Assembly: GCA_045132235.1 (NCBI GenBank)
Contig: JBGURX010000048.1
Coordinates: 1 to 64,000, forward strand
Origin: UBA1756 sp045132235
GTDB taxonomy: Bacteria > Bacteroidota > Bacteroidia > Bacteroidales > WCHB1-69
Length of the DNA stretch: 64,000 bases
Direction: 5' to 3'
The stretch's first letter is position 1, and each line of letters opens with the position of its first letter. This document shows positions 1 to 8,400 of the stretch, one piece after another. A model generated the notes under the pieces. It saw only the letters and a program-made list of their open reading frames with translations, ran no database searches and was not told where the DNA came from. A program made the translations under genes and the position numbers.

Positions 1-114
1 GATGATGGACACGCCGGCGCTCTCCTGCACGAGATTCAGCAGCTGGAGGTTAGCCTCCAACGACTCCTCGAACATGACATAACAGGGCGATGGGAAACGG
101 TCGAATTGGTTCAT
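1..114 (-). CDS. nspC: Carboxynorspermidine decarboxylase, N-terminal fragment (cut by window edge)
   Basis: Reading leftward from an ATG at 112-114 gives 38 codons that run off the window. The peptide begins MNQFDRFPSPCYVMFEESLE and continues with a leucine/asparagine-rich helix and an ESAGVSII segment. This matches the start of the alanine-racemase-fold PLP decarboxylase NspC, whose N-terminus has the pattern PSPCYV-(L/M)-E-x(4-6)-N-L-x-L followed by the strand leading to the PLP lysine. NspC makes norspermidine/spermidine from the carboxy form in the cytoplasm. The PLP lysine lies outside the window, so activity cannot be judged. No in-frame ATG occurs just upstream, which supports this start. 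Confidence 0.7.
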   Translation of the reverse strand, partial: MNQFDRFPSPCYVMFEESLEANLQLLNLVQESAGVSII

Positions 115-140
115 GATGGTAAAATAAAAGGGGTGATGAG

Positions 141-171
141 ATTCCGCCACTCGCTGCGCTCGCGGCGGAAT
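141..171. repeat. GC-rich hairpin in the spacer beside nspC
   Basis: ATTCCGCC at 141-148 is the exact reverse complement of GGCGGAAT at 164-171, with a GC-rich 15-nt centre. It lies between the nspC start and the aminotransferase stop, next to a second palindrome at 194-219. It resembles the GC-rich extragenic hairpins scattered through Bacteroidales genomes. I see no coding sequence here. Confidence 0.4.
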
Positions 172-193
172 GGCGAGGGGCGATGTAAATAAA

Positions 194-219
194 TAGAGAC
201 GGGGCATGCCCCGTCTCTA
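194..219. repeat. Perfect 26-bp palindrome after the aminotransferase stop
   Basis: The arms TAGAGACGGGGCA and TGCCCCGTCTCTA are exact reverse complements with no loop. The palindrome lies 22 bp beyond the stop codon of the leftward aminotransferase gene at 242. In RNA it can fold as a strong hairpin from either strand, so it may end or protect that transcript. Its form, an 'AGAGACG' arm around a GC-rich centre, is one I associate with extragenic palindromes that recur in Bacteroidetes. Copy number cannot be tested within one window. Confidence 0.55.
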
Positions 220-241
220 CGAAATATTCTATAATGTTGAA

Positions 242-1441
242 TTACAGGGTGCGGCCGGGATAGACCTTCAATGCCTCGGCGAGGCATTTCATGGCCTTCT
301 CAAGGTCGGAAACCTTCAGACAGTAGCTGATACGCACCTCGTTGGTACCCTTGCCCTGTGTGGAATAGAAACCCGTGGCGGGAGCCAGCATCACGGTCTC
401 ACCGTTGAAGTTGAACTCCTCGAGCAGCCAGCGGCAGAACTTGTCGGAGTTGTCGATAGGCAGACGGGCAACGGCGTAGAAGGCACCCTTCGGTTTCGGG
501 CACATGCAGCCGGGCATCGCGTTGATGGCATCCACCACCGTGTTGCGACGGGCCACATAGTCGTTGATGACGGCATCGAAATACTCCTGCGGGGTGTCAA
601 CGGCAGCCTCGGTAAGCACCTGACCGTAGGTCGGCGGGCTCAGACGGGCCTGGGCGAACTTCATGGCCGTGGCATACACGTCCTTGTTGTGGGTGATAAA
701 CGCACCGATACGCACGCCGCATGCGCTGTAACGCTTTGACACAGAGTCAAGCAGCACCACATTCTGGGCAATTTCCGGAACTTCCATCACGGAGAAATGC
801 TTCACACCGTCGTAGCAGAACTCTCTGTAAACCTCGTCGGCGAACAGGAACAGGTCGTGTTTCTTCACGATTTCGGCCAGTTTCAGAATCTCCTCTTTCG
901 AGTAGAGGTAGCCGGTCGGGTTGTTCGGGTTGCAAATCATGATGGCCTTGGTCTTCGGGGTGATGATTTTCTCAAACTCCTCGATAGACGGCAGGGCGAA
1001 ACCGTTTTCGATGGTGGACATGATGGGTTTCACGGTCACACCGCAGGTGATGGCAAAACCGTTGTAGTTGGCGTAGAACGGTTCGGGGATGATGACCTCG
1101 TCGCCCGGATCCAGACAGCTGTTGAAAGCGAACAGGATGGCCTCGGAGCCGCCGGTGGTCATGATGATCTCGTCGGTAGTGAGGTCGATGTTGACGCTCT
1201 TGTAGTACTCAACCAGCTTCTGGCGGCAGGAGAGAATACCTGCGGAGTGGCTGTAAGCAATAACCTTCTGGTCGAACTCCTTCACGGCCTTGCGGGCGCC
1301 TTCGGGAGTCTCGATGTCGGGCTGGCCGATGTTGAGGTGGTACACATGTACGCCTCTTTTCTTGGCTTCATCAGAAAAAGGCACTAACTTTCTGATGGGA
1401 GATGAGGGCATGTTCTGTCCTTTAGTGGAAATTCTTGGCAT
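242..1441 (-). CDS. PLP-dependent aminotransferase, AspC-like (fold type I)
   Basis: This 399-residue cytoplasmic enzyme belongs to the class I/II aminotransferases, which move an amino group between an amino acid and a 2-oxo acid through pyridoxal phosphate. The NPNNPTG motif is at about 171-177, the cofactor aspartate lies in ADEVY (about 202), and the Schiff-base lysine is K236 in SVSKRYSACG, followed by the phosphate-binding RIG. The length is normal for an aspartate aminotransferase. The N-terminus MPRISTKGQNMPSSPIRKL is full length, because the substrate-loop segment MPSSPIRKL starts at residue 11. Substrate specificity cannot be read from the sequence; several Bacteroidetes aromatic or branched-chain aminotransferases look alike. 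The gene stands alone, with a -7 element about 80 bp upstream and a palindrome downstream. Confidence 0.88.
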   Translation of the reverse strand: MPRISTKGQNMPSSPIRKLVPFSDEAKKRGVHVYHLNIGQPDIETPEGARKAVKEFDQKVIAYSHSAGILSCRQKLVEYYKSVNIDLTTDEIIMTTGGSEAILFAFNSCLDPGDEVIIPEPFYANYNGFAITCGVTVKPIMSTIENGFALPSIEEFEKIITPKTKAIMICNPNNPTGYLYSKEEILKLAEIVKKHDLFLFADEVYREFCYDGVKHFSVMEVPEIAQNVVLLDSVSKRYSACGVRIGAFITHNKDVYATAMKFAQARLSPPTYGQVLTEAAVDTPQEYFDAVINDYVARRNTVVDAINAMPGCMCPKPKGAFYAVARLPIDNSDKFCRWLLEEFNFNGETVMLAPATGFYSTQGKGTNEVRISYCLKVSDLEKAMKCLAEALKVYPGRTL

Positions 1442-1520
1442 AATTTTTTTATTTATAAAAGATTAATTTATTAAATATCAATAAAATACAAAATGTATCA
1501 CGCTTGATTTTTCAAGTGCG

Positions 1521-1528
1521 CAAATATA
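1521..1528 (-). promoter_or_regulatory. Candidate -7 promoter element for the aminotransferase
   Basis: The minus strand reads TATATTTG, an exact match to the Bacteroidetes TAnnTTTG consensus. No TTG lies at the usual 19-21 bp upstream, so the -33 half is weak. Just downstream, at about 1502-1516, the leader contains the short inverted repeat CTTGA/TCAAG. The predicted leader is about 75 nt. Confidence 0.5.
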
Positions 1529-1639
1529 CAATTTTTTCCGAATGGAAATATATACAACAATAGTAAGTTCCCTGCCGTCTCGTTGACCACGAAAAAAGAA
1601 AAGTTTTATATGGCAGGGTACGGATAAAGAATGCGAAGG

Positions 1640-2533
1640 TCAGAGCTCGGCCTGTATCTGTTCCTCCGTGAGGCCAGTAGCCTTCACCACGTCGGACATT
1701 GAAACGCCGAGTGCAAGGAAGTTCTTGGCGGTCTGTAGGAGGGCGGACATGCGCCCTTCCTCACGTCCTTCTTCACGTCCTTCTGCCCGGCCTTCCTCGC
1801 GGCTCAACTTGCGGTTGTACTCGATGGCGTCCTTCACATCGTCGTACTCTAAGATGCTCTTCTCGTACTCTTGTTTTTCCATATCGCTCAGTTTTGACAG
1901 TTTGCACTCCTCGTATAGCTCCCGGAAGGTAATCTCCGCCGCCGGAATGTCGTTGTCTGACATCCTCCACATGTTCTTGAGCATATAGCACCACTTCTCT
2001 TTCAGCCCCGGGAGCTGTCCGAAATTCATTTGCGCGGCAAATTTAGTCAAATCTATCAGAACAAAAGCCACTTTTTCTGAAAATTTTTGATTTTCATCAT
2101 CCTTCAACATCACATGCTGCATGAATTTGTCCCGCCCTTTCAGATCCGGCAGCTCAAAATCAACGAGGATGATGGAGATGACCTTCGGTATCTTGTACTT
2201 TCTGTCTCCCTTTTTCAACGAGTTGCTGATGGTGCGCGCCGAATAGGCGATGACCCTGTCGCGGATGAATTCCTGACTGGCACGCTGCATCTCGACGATA
2301 ATTCTGTCGTCCTTTTTTGTGCTGCAGAACACGTCGTAAATCAGTCGTTTCTCCTTCTCCAACAGGCCGAGCTGCTCCGTCGGCTGATAGGTGATGTCTC
2401 TGATGGTGCCGATGTCCTCCTTCAGAAAAGCGTTGAGAAAGCGGATGAGATTCTTCTTGTGGGCCTCCGTGCCGAACAAGAACTTGAAGCCGAAGTCGGT
2501 AAGCAGGTTGATGGTTTCATTTTCTGTAAACAT
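1640..2533 (-). CDS. Rpn-family PD-(D/E)XK nuclease / 'putative transposase' (copy 1)
   Basis: This 297-residue protein has the hallmarks of the Rpn/PD-(D/E)XK transposase-like family: an N-terminal NLLTDFGFKFLFG motif (about 9-21), then a nuclease core with D67 in YDVFC and E81 in the IIVEMQ strand. The C-terminus has a charged linker of repeated EEGR units (RAEGREEGREEGR) and a short helical tail found in many family members. Rpn proteins in E. coli are recombination-promoting DNA nucleases; others are annotated as transposases without evidence of mobility. The start is ATG at 2531-2533. A longer frame opening with TTG at 2566 overlaps the -7 promoter element and is rejected. It is a diverged paralogue of the gene at 21537-22463. 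Confidence 0.85.
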   Translation of the reverse strand: MFTENETINLLTDFGFKFLFGTEAHKKNLIRFLNAFLKEDIGTIRDITYQPTEQLGLLEKEKRLIYDVFCSTKKDDRIIVEMQRASQEFIRDRVIAYSARTISNSLKKGDRKYKIPKVISIILVDFELPDLKGRDKFMQHVMLKDDENQKFSEKVAFVLIDLTKFAAQMNFGQLPGLKEKWCYMLKNMWRMSDNDIPAAEITFRELYEECKLSKLSDMEKQEYEKSILEYDDVKDAIEYNRKLSREEGRAEGREEGREEGRMSALLQTAKNFLALGVSMSDVVKATGLTEEQIQAEL

Positions 2534-2563
2534 AGTAGTAAAATTTAGTGGTTGAACAGGATG

Positions 2564-2594
2564 CAAAGATACAGAAACGGAACCCCATTTTCAA
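2564..2594 (-). promoter_or_regulatory. Promoter of Rpn copy 1
   Basis: The minus strand has TTG (2592-2594), a 20-bp spacer, then TATCTTTG (2564-2571), a full match to the Bacteroidetes primary-sigma promoter. Transcription should start near 2557, leaving a leader of about 24 nt before the ATG at 2533. Confidence 0.75.
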
Positions 2595-2847
2595 GTGCCT
2601 GATTGAAAATATTTCATTGGAAATCAATAGGATAAAAATTGTTCTTTTTTACAGAAAAGTGGTAGTATTTTAATGGTGAAAATGATGTTTTTTTGAATGA
2701 AATTATCTCTTCAAAACAATGATTTACAGTATTTTGCAAGAATTTTATCACCAAATTTGACCAATAGACACGAAAAAAAACAATTTGGAATATGCTGAAT
2801 TTCAGCATAGCTGGAAAATTTTTCGGAGAAAACAGGTGAAATTCTGA
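2595..2847. other. AT-rich spacer between Rpn copy 1 and feoAB, with a possible feoAB terminator
   Basis: This gap holds no convincing gene; a 64-codon frame inside it is low-complexity and AT-driven. The inverted repeat TATGCTGA/TCAGCATA (2791-2798 and 2802-2809, 3-nt loop) lies about 39 nt past the feoAB stop. On the minus strand it is followed, after roughly 13 nt, by a run of eight T. It could end the feoAB transcript, but the delayed T-run makes this weak. I see nothing else. Confidence 0.35.
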
Positions 2848-5343
2848 TTAAAACAGACTCCCAATCTGGTAGATGAGCGCCGAGCAGATCCATGCAAGGG
2901 TAAGGGTGTAAAGAAGGGTGAAAAACACCCACCTCCAGCCCGCCTCGCGGCGGATGGCTGCCAGCGTGGCAATGCACGGCACACTCAGCAGCACGAACAC
3001 CATGAGGGCGTAGGCCACCAGCGGCGAGTAGATGGGCTGCCCGGCCCGCACGCTGCCCTCAGGCCACTTCTGCTCCTTCATCTTCGCCTCCAGCGAGACG
3101 CCGTTTTCCGAATCCGCCTGGTACAAAACCCCCAGCGTGGAGACCACCACCTCCTTGGCAGCCAAGCCCGTACACAACGAAACCGCAATGTGCCAGTCGA
3201 AGCCGCAAGGCCGCACCACCGGCTCGATAGCGTGACCGAACCTGCCGATATAGCAGTTGCCGCTGTGGTAAGCCCCGCTCAGCTTGGTGAGCGAATCCAC
3301 CGCCGCCGTCTGCTGCGCCTGCGTGAGACTCCTGTCGGCCTGCACCTGCTCAATCTGCTGCACGTAACGCTGCTCCTGCGCCGAGTTGCGCGGGAAATAC
3401 TCCAGCACCCAGATGATGACCGAAGCCGCCAGAATCACCGTCCCCATCTTCTTGAGATACTGCGCGCTCTTGTCCCACATGTGCATGAACACGTTGCGCG
3501 CCGTGGGCACACGGTACGGCGGCAGCTCCATCACAAACTCCTCCGACACACTGCGGAAAGCCGTCTTGTTGAGCAGCAACGCCGTCAGCACACCGAGAAG
3601 GATGCCCAAAAGATAGATGCTCATCAGCACCAGCCCTTGGTGATGGTGGAAAAATGCCGACACCAGTATCAGATACACCGGCAATCGCGCCGAGCATGAC
3701 ATAAAGGGGATGGTGAGGATGGTGACAATACGGTCTTTCTTGTTTTCCAGCGTGCGGGTGGCCATGATGGCCGGCACCGCACAGCCGAAGCCCATCACGT
3801 AAGGGATGAACGAGCGGCCATGCAGCCCGAACTTGTGGAAGATACGGTCCACCATGAAGGCGGCACGGGCCATGTAACCCGTGTCCTCCATGAGCGAGAT
3901 GAACAGGAACAGGATGATGATGTTGGGCAGGAAGGAGATAACCGCGCCCACGCCGCCGATGATGCCGTCCACAATCAGGTCACGGAGCACCCCGTCGGGC
4001 ATGGCGTTGCCAATCACCCGTCCCAACCACGACATCAGCATCTCAATCCACTCCTGCGGATAGGCTCCGAGAATGAAGGTGGTTTCAAACATCAGCCAGA
4101 GGAAGAACAGCAGGATGGGAATACCCAACCATTTGTTGGTAAGAATGTTATCCACCACGTAAGCCTTCCACCGCTGACTGTTGCCGCCGGGGTTGTAGGT
4201 CTCTTTCAACGCCCCTCGGATAAAGCCATAGCGGGCATTGCTGATCTGTGCGTCAATCTTCTCGTTGTAGGCGCGTTCCAGCGCGTCGCGGCGGTTCTTG
4301 GCCTCCTCAATGATTTCCTTGCCGTTGTGCAGTGCCTCAATGTCTTGCAAAGTGTGTTTGTTGCCTTCAAGGGTGTTGATGGCGATATAGCGGGCGGGAT
4401 AGATATTGATAATATCCTTATTCTCAGCAATTTTTGCTTTAATGGGAGCAATGGCGTCTTCAAGGTCGGTGCCGTAGTTGATATGGATGTGGCGGGTGAG
4501 ATTTTTGTGGTCTTCAAACACATCGATGATTGCCTGCAGCACTTCCGGAATGCCTTTGCCTTTGGAGGCCGTGGTGGGAATGATGGGCATTCCCAACATC
4601 TTGCCCATGCTTTTATAATCGAAAGTGTCGCCCTTGGCCTTCAGCTCGTCGTACATGTTGAGGGCCATCACCATCGGCACGTTCATGTCAATGAGCTGGG
4701 TGGTGAGGAAGAGGTTGCGCTCGAGGTTGGAGGCATCCACAATGTTGAGGATGAGGTCGTAGTCGTTTTTGGTGAGAAATTCGCGCACGCACAGTTCTTC
4801 GGGTGAGTATTCGTTCACCGAGTAGGTACCGGGCAGGTCGGCGAGGCGGATGGTATAGCCTTTATAGTAGAAAGTGCCGTATTTCACATCCACGGTCACG
4901 CCGGCGTAGTTGCCCACGCGCTCGTGCAGACCGGTGGCGTGGTTGAAGAAGGAGGTCTTGCCGCAGTTGGGATTGCCCACGAGGGCGACGGTGAGCGTAT
5001 GGCTCTTTTCTTGGATGCGGGCGGAAAGCTCGGGGTCGTCCACCACCTCCTCTTCAATGGTGCCGTTGTAGTCGGTACGGGCGTGGTCGGCGGTATGGTC
5101 GCCGAAGGGAAGCACCTCAATCTTGTCGGCCTCGCTGCGGCGCAGCGACACATGCGAGTCCATTACGATATATTCCACGGGATCTTGCAGCGGCGAGTTT
5201 TTCACCACCGTCACTGTCTCACCCTTCACAAAGCCCATCTCCATCAACCGGTGGCGCAGTCCGCCGTGTCCGCTGATACGGATGATGACGCACTTTCCGC
5301 CGGAGGGTATGCTATTAAGAGTGATTTTATTTTCAGTATTCAT
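2848..5343 (-). CDS. feoB: FeoA-FeoB fusion, ferrous iron transporter
   Basis: This inner-membrane Fe(II) importer of 831 residues joins a FeoA SH3-like domain (about 1-77, with the RHRLMEMGFVKG core) to a full FeoB. The G domain has the P-loop GNPNCGKT (123-130), the switch DLPG and the NMYDE guanine-specificity motif. The membrane core follows, with FLPNIIILFLF, the MEDTGYMARAAF segment and the cysteine-containing gating segments GFGCAVP and MSCSARLP. A soluble 60-residue insert with paired cysteines-free charged helices separates later membrane spans, as in other Bacteroidetes FeoB. FeoA normally is a separate partner; the fusion is standard in this phylum. I place the start at the ATG at 5341-5343, because a longer frame from 5382 would run into the promoter. 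No Fur box could be identified with confidence. Confidence 0.93.
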   Translation of the reverse strand: MNTENKITLNSIPSGGKCVIIRISGHGGLRHRLMEMGFVKGETVTVVKNSPLQDPVEYIVMDSHVSLRRSEADKIEVLPFGDHTADHARTDYNGTIEEEVVDDPELSARIQEKSHTLTVALVGNPNCGKTSFFNHATGLHERVGNYAGVTVDVKYGTFYYKGYTIRLADLPGTYSVNEYSPEELCVREFLTKNDYDLILNIVDASNLERNLFLTTQLIDMNVPMVMALNMYDELKAKGDTFDYKSMGKMLGMPIIPTTASKGKGIPEVLQAIIDVFEDHKNLTRHIHINYGTDLEDAIAPIKAKIAENKDIINIYPARYIAINTLEGNKHTLQDIEALHNGKEIIEEAKNRRDALERAYNEKIDAQISNARYGFIRGALKETYNPGGNSQRWKAYVVDNILTNKWLGIPILLFFLWLMFETTFILGAYPQEWIEMLMSWLGRVIGNAMPDGVLRDLIVDGIIGGVGAVISFLPNIIILFLFISLMEDTGYMARAAFMVDRIFHKFGLHGRSFIPYVMGFGCAVPAIMATRTLENKKDRIVTILTIPFMSCSARLPVYLILVSAFFHHHQGLVLMSIYLLGILLGVLTALLLNKTAFRSVSEEFVMELPPYRVPTARNVFMHMWDKSAQYLKKMGTVILAASVIIWVLEYFPRNSAQEQRYVQQIEQVQADRSLTQAQQTAAVDSLTKLSGAYHSGNCYIGRFGHAIEPVVRPCGFDWHIAVSLCTGLAAKEVVVSTLGVLYQADSENGVSLEAKMKEQKWPEGSVRAGQPIYSPLVAYALMVFVLLSVPCIATLAAIRREAGWRWVFFTLLYTLTLAWICSALIYQIGSLF

Positions 5344-5379
5344 GATGATGGAAGAAAATCCACTTCTGATTTTCGGCGG

Positions 5380-5410
5380 CAAAATTACTCCTATTCGTCC
5401 ACCTGTGCAA
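5380..5410 (-). promoter_or_regulatory. Promoter of feoAB
   Basis: The minus strand has TTG (5408-5410), a 20-bp spacer, then TAATTTTG (5380-5387), matching both Bacteroidetes elements. The expected start is near 5373 with a leader of about 30 nt. The TTG overlaps the edge of a small inverted repeat, AATCCCC/GGGGATT at 5409-5428, which could be an operator or an upstream insulator. Confidence 0.75.
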
Positions 5411-5428
5411 TCCCCTCTTTTGGGGATT
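5409..5428 (+). terminator. Small hairpin with a T-run on the plus strand
   Basis: AATCCCC (5409-5415) and GGGGATT (5422-5428) form a 7-bp stem with a 6-nt loop; on the plus strand seven T follow. The geometry is that of a rightward terminator, but no rightward gene lies upstream. It may block antisense transcription, act with the adjacent leftward terminator, or be an operator at the feoAB promoter. Confidence 0.35.
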
Positions 5429-5440
5429 TTTTTATAAGAA

Positions 5441-5472
5441 AACGCCCTGCTGCCGGATGGCAGCAGGGCGTT
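5441..5472 (-). terminator. Rho-independent terminator of the 5234-residue surface-protein gene
   Basis: AACGCCCTGCTGCC (5441-5454) pairs perfectly with GGCAGCAGGGCGTT (5459-5472) around a GGAT loop. On the minus strand the stem is followed by TTCTTATAAAAAAA. It lies 22 nt beyond the stop codon at 5494 and separates that gene from the feoAB promoter. Confidence 0.85.
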
Positions 5473-5493
5473 GAAATTTATCGCATCAGGTTG

Positions 5494-8400
5494 CTATCTT
5501 ATTCTCACGCAACGTACACTGTAGCCGTCAGCCTTCGGGGCGACGAGCACATCCTCGCCCTCGCAAACAGCACACTGAATAGCCGTACCCGTGTCAGTAC
5601 TGCCTGTCAACGATGCTGTCCAGAAACGAGCCACCGTCATCAGACCCTCGAAGGAGTTGGTGGATGACTTGTAGTATCCAGCGCCCTTGGCATCAAACCC
5701 GCTGCTCGGAGTAGTGCCTTCCATGCCGTCAACCCAGAAATCACTGTCAGCAATCTTCATGTGCGGAACACCGCCAATGGCTTCCACCATGTAAATGTAA
5801 TCCTCAGCAGTCGGCAGAGCCCAGTCATCAGGACAGATACCCTGGATATGGCCATAGGCATCGGCAGCGGCCGGAACATCGGAAGAGCCTTCCGGCACAT
5901 GACAAGCTGCATACCAAGTGTAGAGATAACCGAACTTCTGATACAGTTCGTCATCATCATTGTACTTGTAAGCACCATTGTACGACACTGCACGACTCAA
6001 CGGAGTGGGGGTGATCATCATGTTGGAAGCAGTCCAGCAGTTACCGCCAAGACGAACTGCAAAGTATGAGAAGCCACCGACATCAGTTACTGGACCGCAA
6101 GCCGGATACTTCACCGTAACACGCTGCGTGCAAATCAAAGTATCGGCACCACACTCGTCAGTTAGCTTCCATGTCACAATGTATGTGGTGTCGTCACGGC
6201 CTTCCGGCACCGCATAACGCGTACGCAAACCATTAGCTGAGAGTTCCACCGACATCGGCAATGAGAAGTGGGTGGCATAGGTGGGCTGGTTGAGAACAAT
6301 AGCCGTGTCAACAGCACCATATCTCAATGTTACAATGGTGTCGGCGGCACAAGTATAAGTGATGCTGCCAGGTTTCGATACCGAAGGCTTCACCGTGAAG
6401 GTGGTAGAAGCAGTTGCCGTACAAGTATGGGCATCCGTAACCGCAACCGTGACACTATAGGTCTGCTCGCCATCGTTGGTACCAATCTGGTTCACCGTGG
6501 TAGAAGCTGCATTTGCATTGGTAGCGTTGCCGCTCCATACATAGCTGTAATCGGTGGTACCACCGGCCACAGTCACACTCACCGGATAGCTGCCCTGGTT
6601 CGGACAGAGATCGGTCGGAGTGACGATAGTGGCGGTCAACGCAGGAAGCTCATCCACGTGGAAGGTTACCGTAACAGTGTAGTTCAAGGAGTCGGTCACC
6701 ACAACCTCATAATCGCCTTCTGAGAGACCTTCGAAGGTGTGCGGGCTGGAGAACTCAGCAACAGTGCCGTTGATAGCGAAGCTGTACTTGCCATTGTTAG
6801 CCTTACCACCCGTTACAGTAATCTCAGCCGTACCGTTGTTTCCACCATGGCAGTAAATGTCGGTGGTAGCGGTCACTTCAGCCTTCAACTTCGGATAGAT
6901 GTACAATGCACTGTCAAGAATATTGAAGGTAACATCGGTATAGTTAGCATTATCATTTCTGAAATATTCTCTTCTCAAGTTCATGTCATAAATCGTAAGT
7001 GCAGACTCGGTACCCGTACCGTGTGCGATGGAGTCACTGTTCTGACCAATGAAGCTAAAGTCATCAGTAGTGTACAAATTGATCGGATCAGCGATTGAAA
7101 CACCGTAGCCCGTCACTCTCTGATCAGTGGCATTGTATTCCACCTCCTTGCCATGCTCCTGAATTGTCACCACAACGCCAGTACGCGGGGTAATGGTGAA
7201 GGTACCTGTTTCAGTTGCAACCACGTAATTCGGGTTGGAGGAAGACTCAGCAGTAACCGTGATGGTATAGTCACCCACATTCTGTCCCGCCTCGCGGCTC
7301 AAAGAATAGGTCGGTTCAGTTCCGCCTGCCGGCACTCCTGTAATAGTGGCCGTCAAGGCAGGATCAGTAGAAGCATCATTGTCGTACATTTTCGTCTTAT
7401 CGTCAGCCTTAATGGTAATCGTGGCCGGAGTCACTTCCAAGACACCCGTGGCGGTCGTCACCTTGTAGTTGCCGATCACCTGAGGCGTGGCCGTGATGGC
7501 CGTGCCGTCAACCGTAGCAATCTCGTTGGTCTGGGTGCCCACGTTCGTGATCGTGCTGGCGGTCGTCATCACCACCGTGAACGTGTGGTCGTCCGTGGCG
7601 GCCAGTGCCGTTGCCGTGAATCTCGGCTGCGTCAATGCCGTCGCGTCGTACACCTTCGTGCTGTCGCTGGCCGTCAGGGTCACCTCCTTCGGAGTTACGG
7701 TCAACGTACCCGTGGCGGTCGTCACCTTGTAGTTGCCGATCACCTGAGGCGTGCCTGTGGCCGTGATGGCCGTGCCGTCAACCGTCGCTATCACGTTGGC
7801 CTTGGTGCCCACATTGGTAATCGTGCAGGTGTCGGCCATCGCCACCGTGAACGTGTGGTCGTCCGTGGCGGCCAGTGCGCTCGCCGTGAATCTCGGCTGA
7901 GTCAATGCCGTCGCGTCGTAAATCTTCGTGCTGTCGGCAGCCGTCAGCGTCACCTCCTTCGGAGTGATTGTCAATGTACCCATCGTCTTCTCAATCATGC
8001 CAGAAACATAATTGGTGCTGTTTTCCAACGTCACCGTAAAGGTATTGTTGTTAGCAGCATTGTCAGACACATTAGTTACACTTCTTGGATTGCTTATGGT
8101 CAGCTTATCTCCTGTGGCAAGCGTTACTTCGGCCACATCACCGTCTGCAACCTCATAAGTCTGCGTGCCTCGTTTTACTGTGTATCTTGTGTAATTATGA
8201 GCAAGTCCGTCATACGTCCACTCTTGGTCGTACGAGGTGACATAAATCTTCGTAGTATCTGGTAAAATCACCAATACACTGTCGCGAGTGGTAATGTTGA
8301 ACCAACTGGTACGAACTGCTGTTTCATCGTCTGCACGTGTCACCACTGGTGTGCCACTGAAACTATTGGCATAAGTAGCTGCATTCCTTTTGTCCGTCGG

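Noticed and set aside
2614..2808. A 64-codon minus-strand frame in the spacer before feoAB
   Set aside because: AT-rich and low-complexity, with Phe/Lys/Ser-rich product and no supporting context.
3820..4806. A 328-codon plus-strand frame inside feoB
   Set aside because: Antisense shadow of a gene with intact G-domain and membrane motifs.
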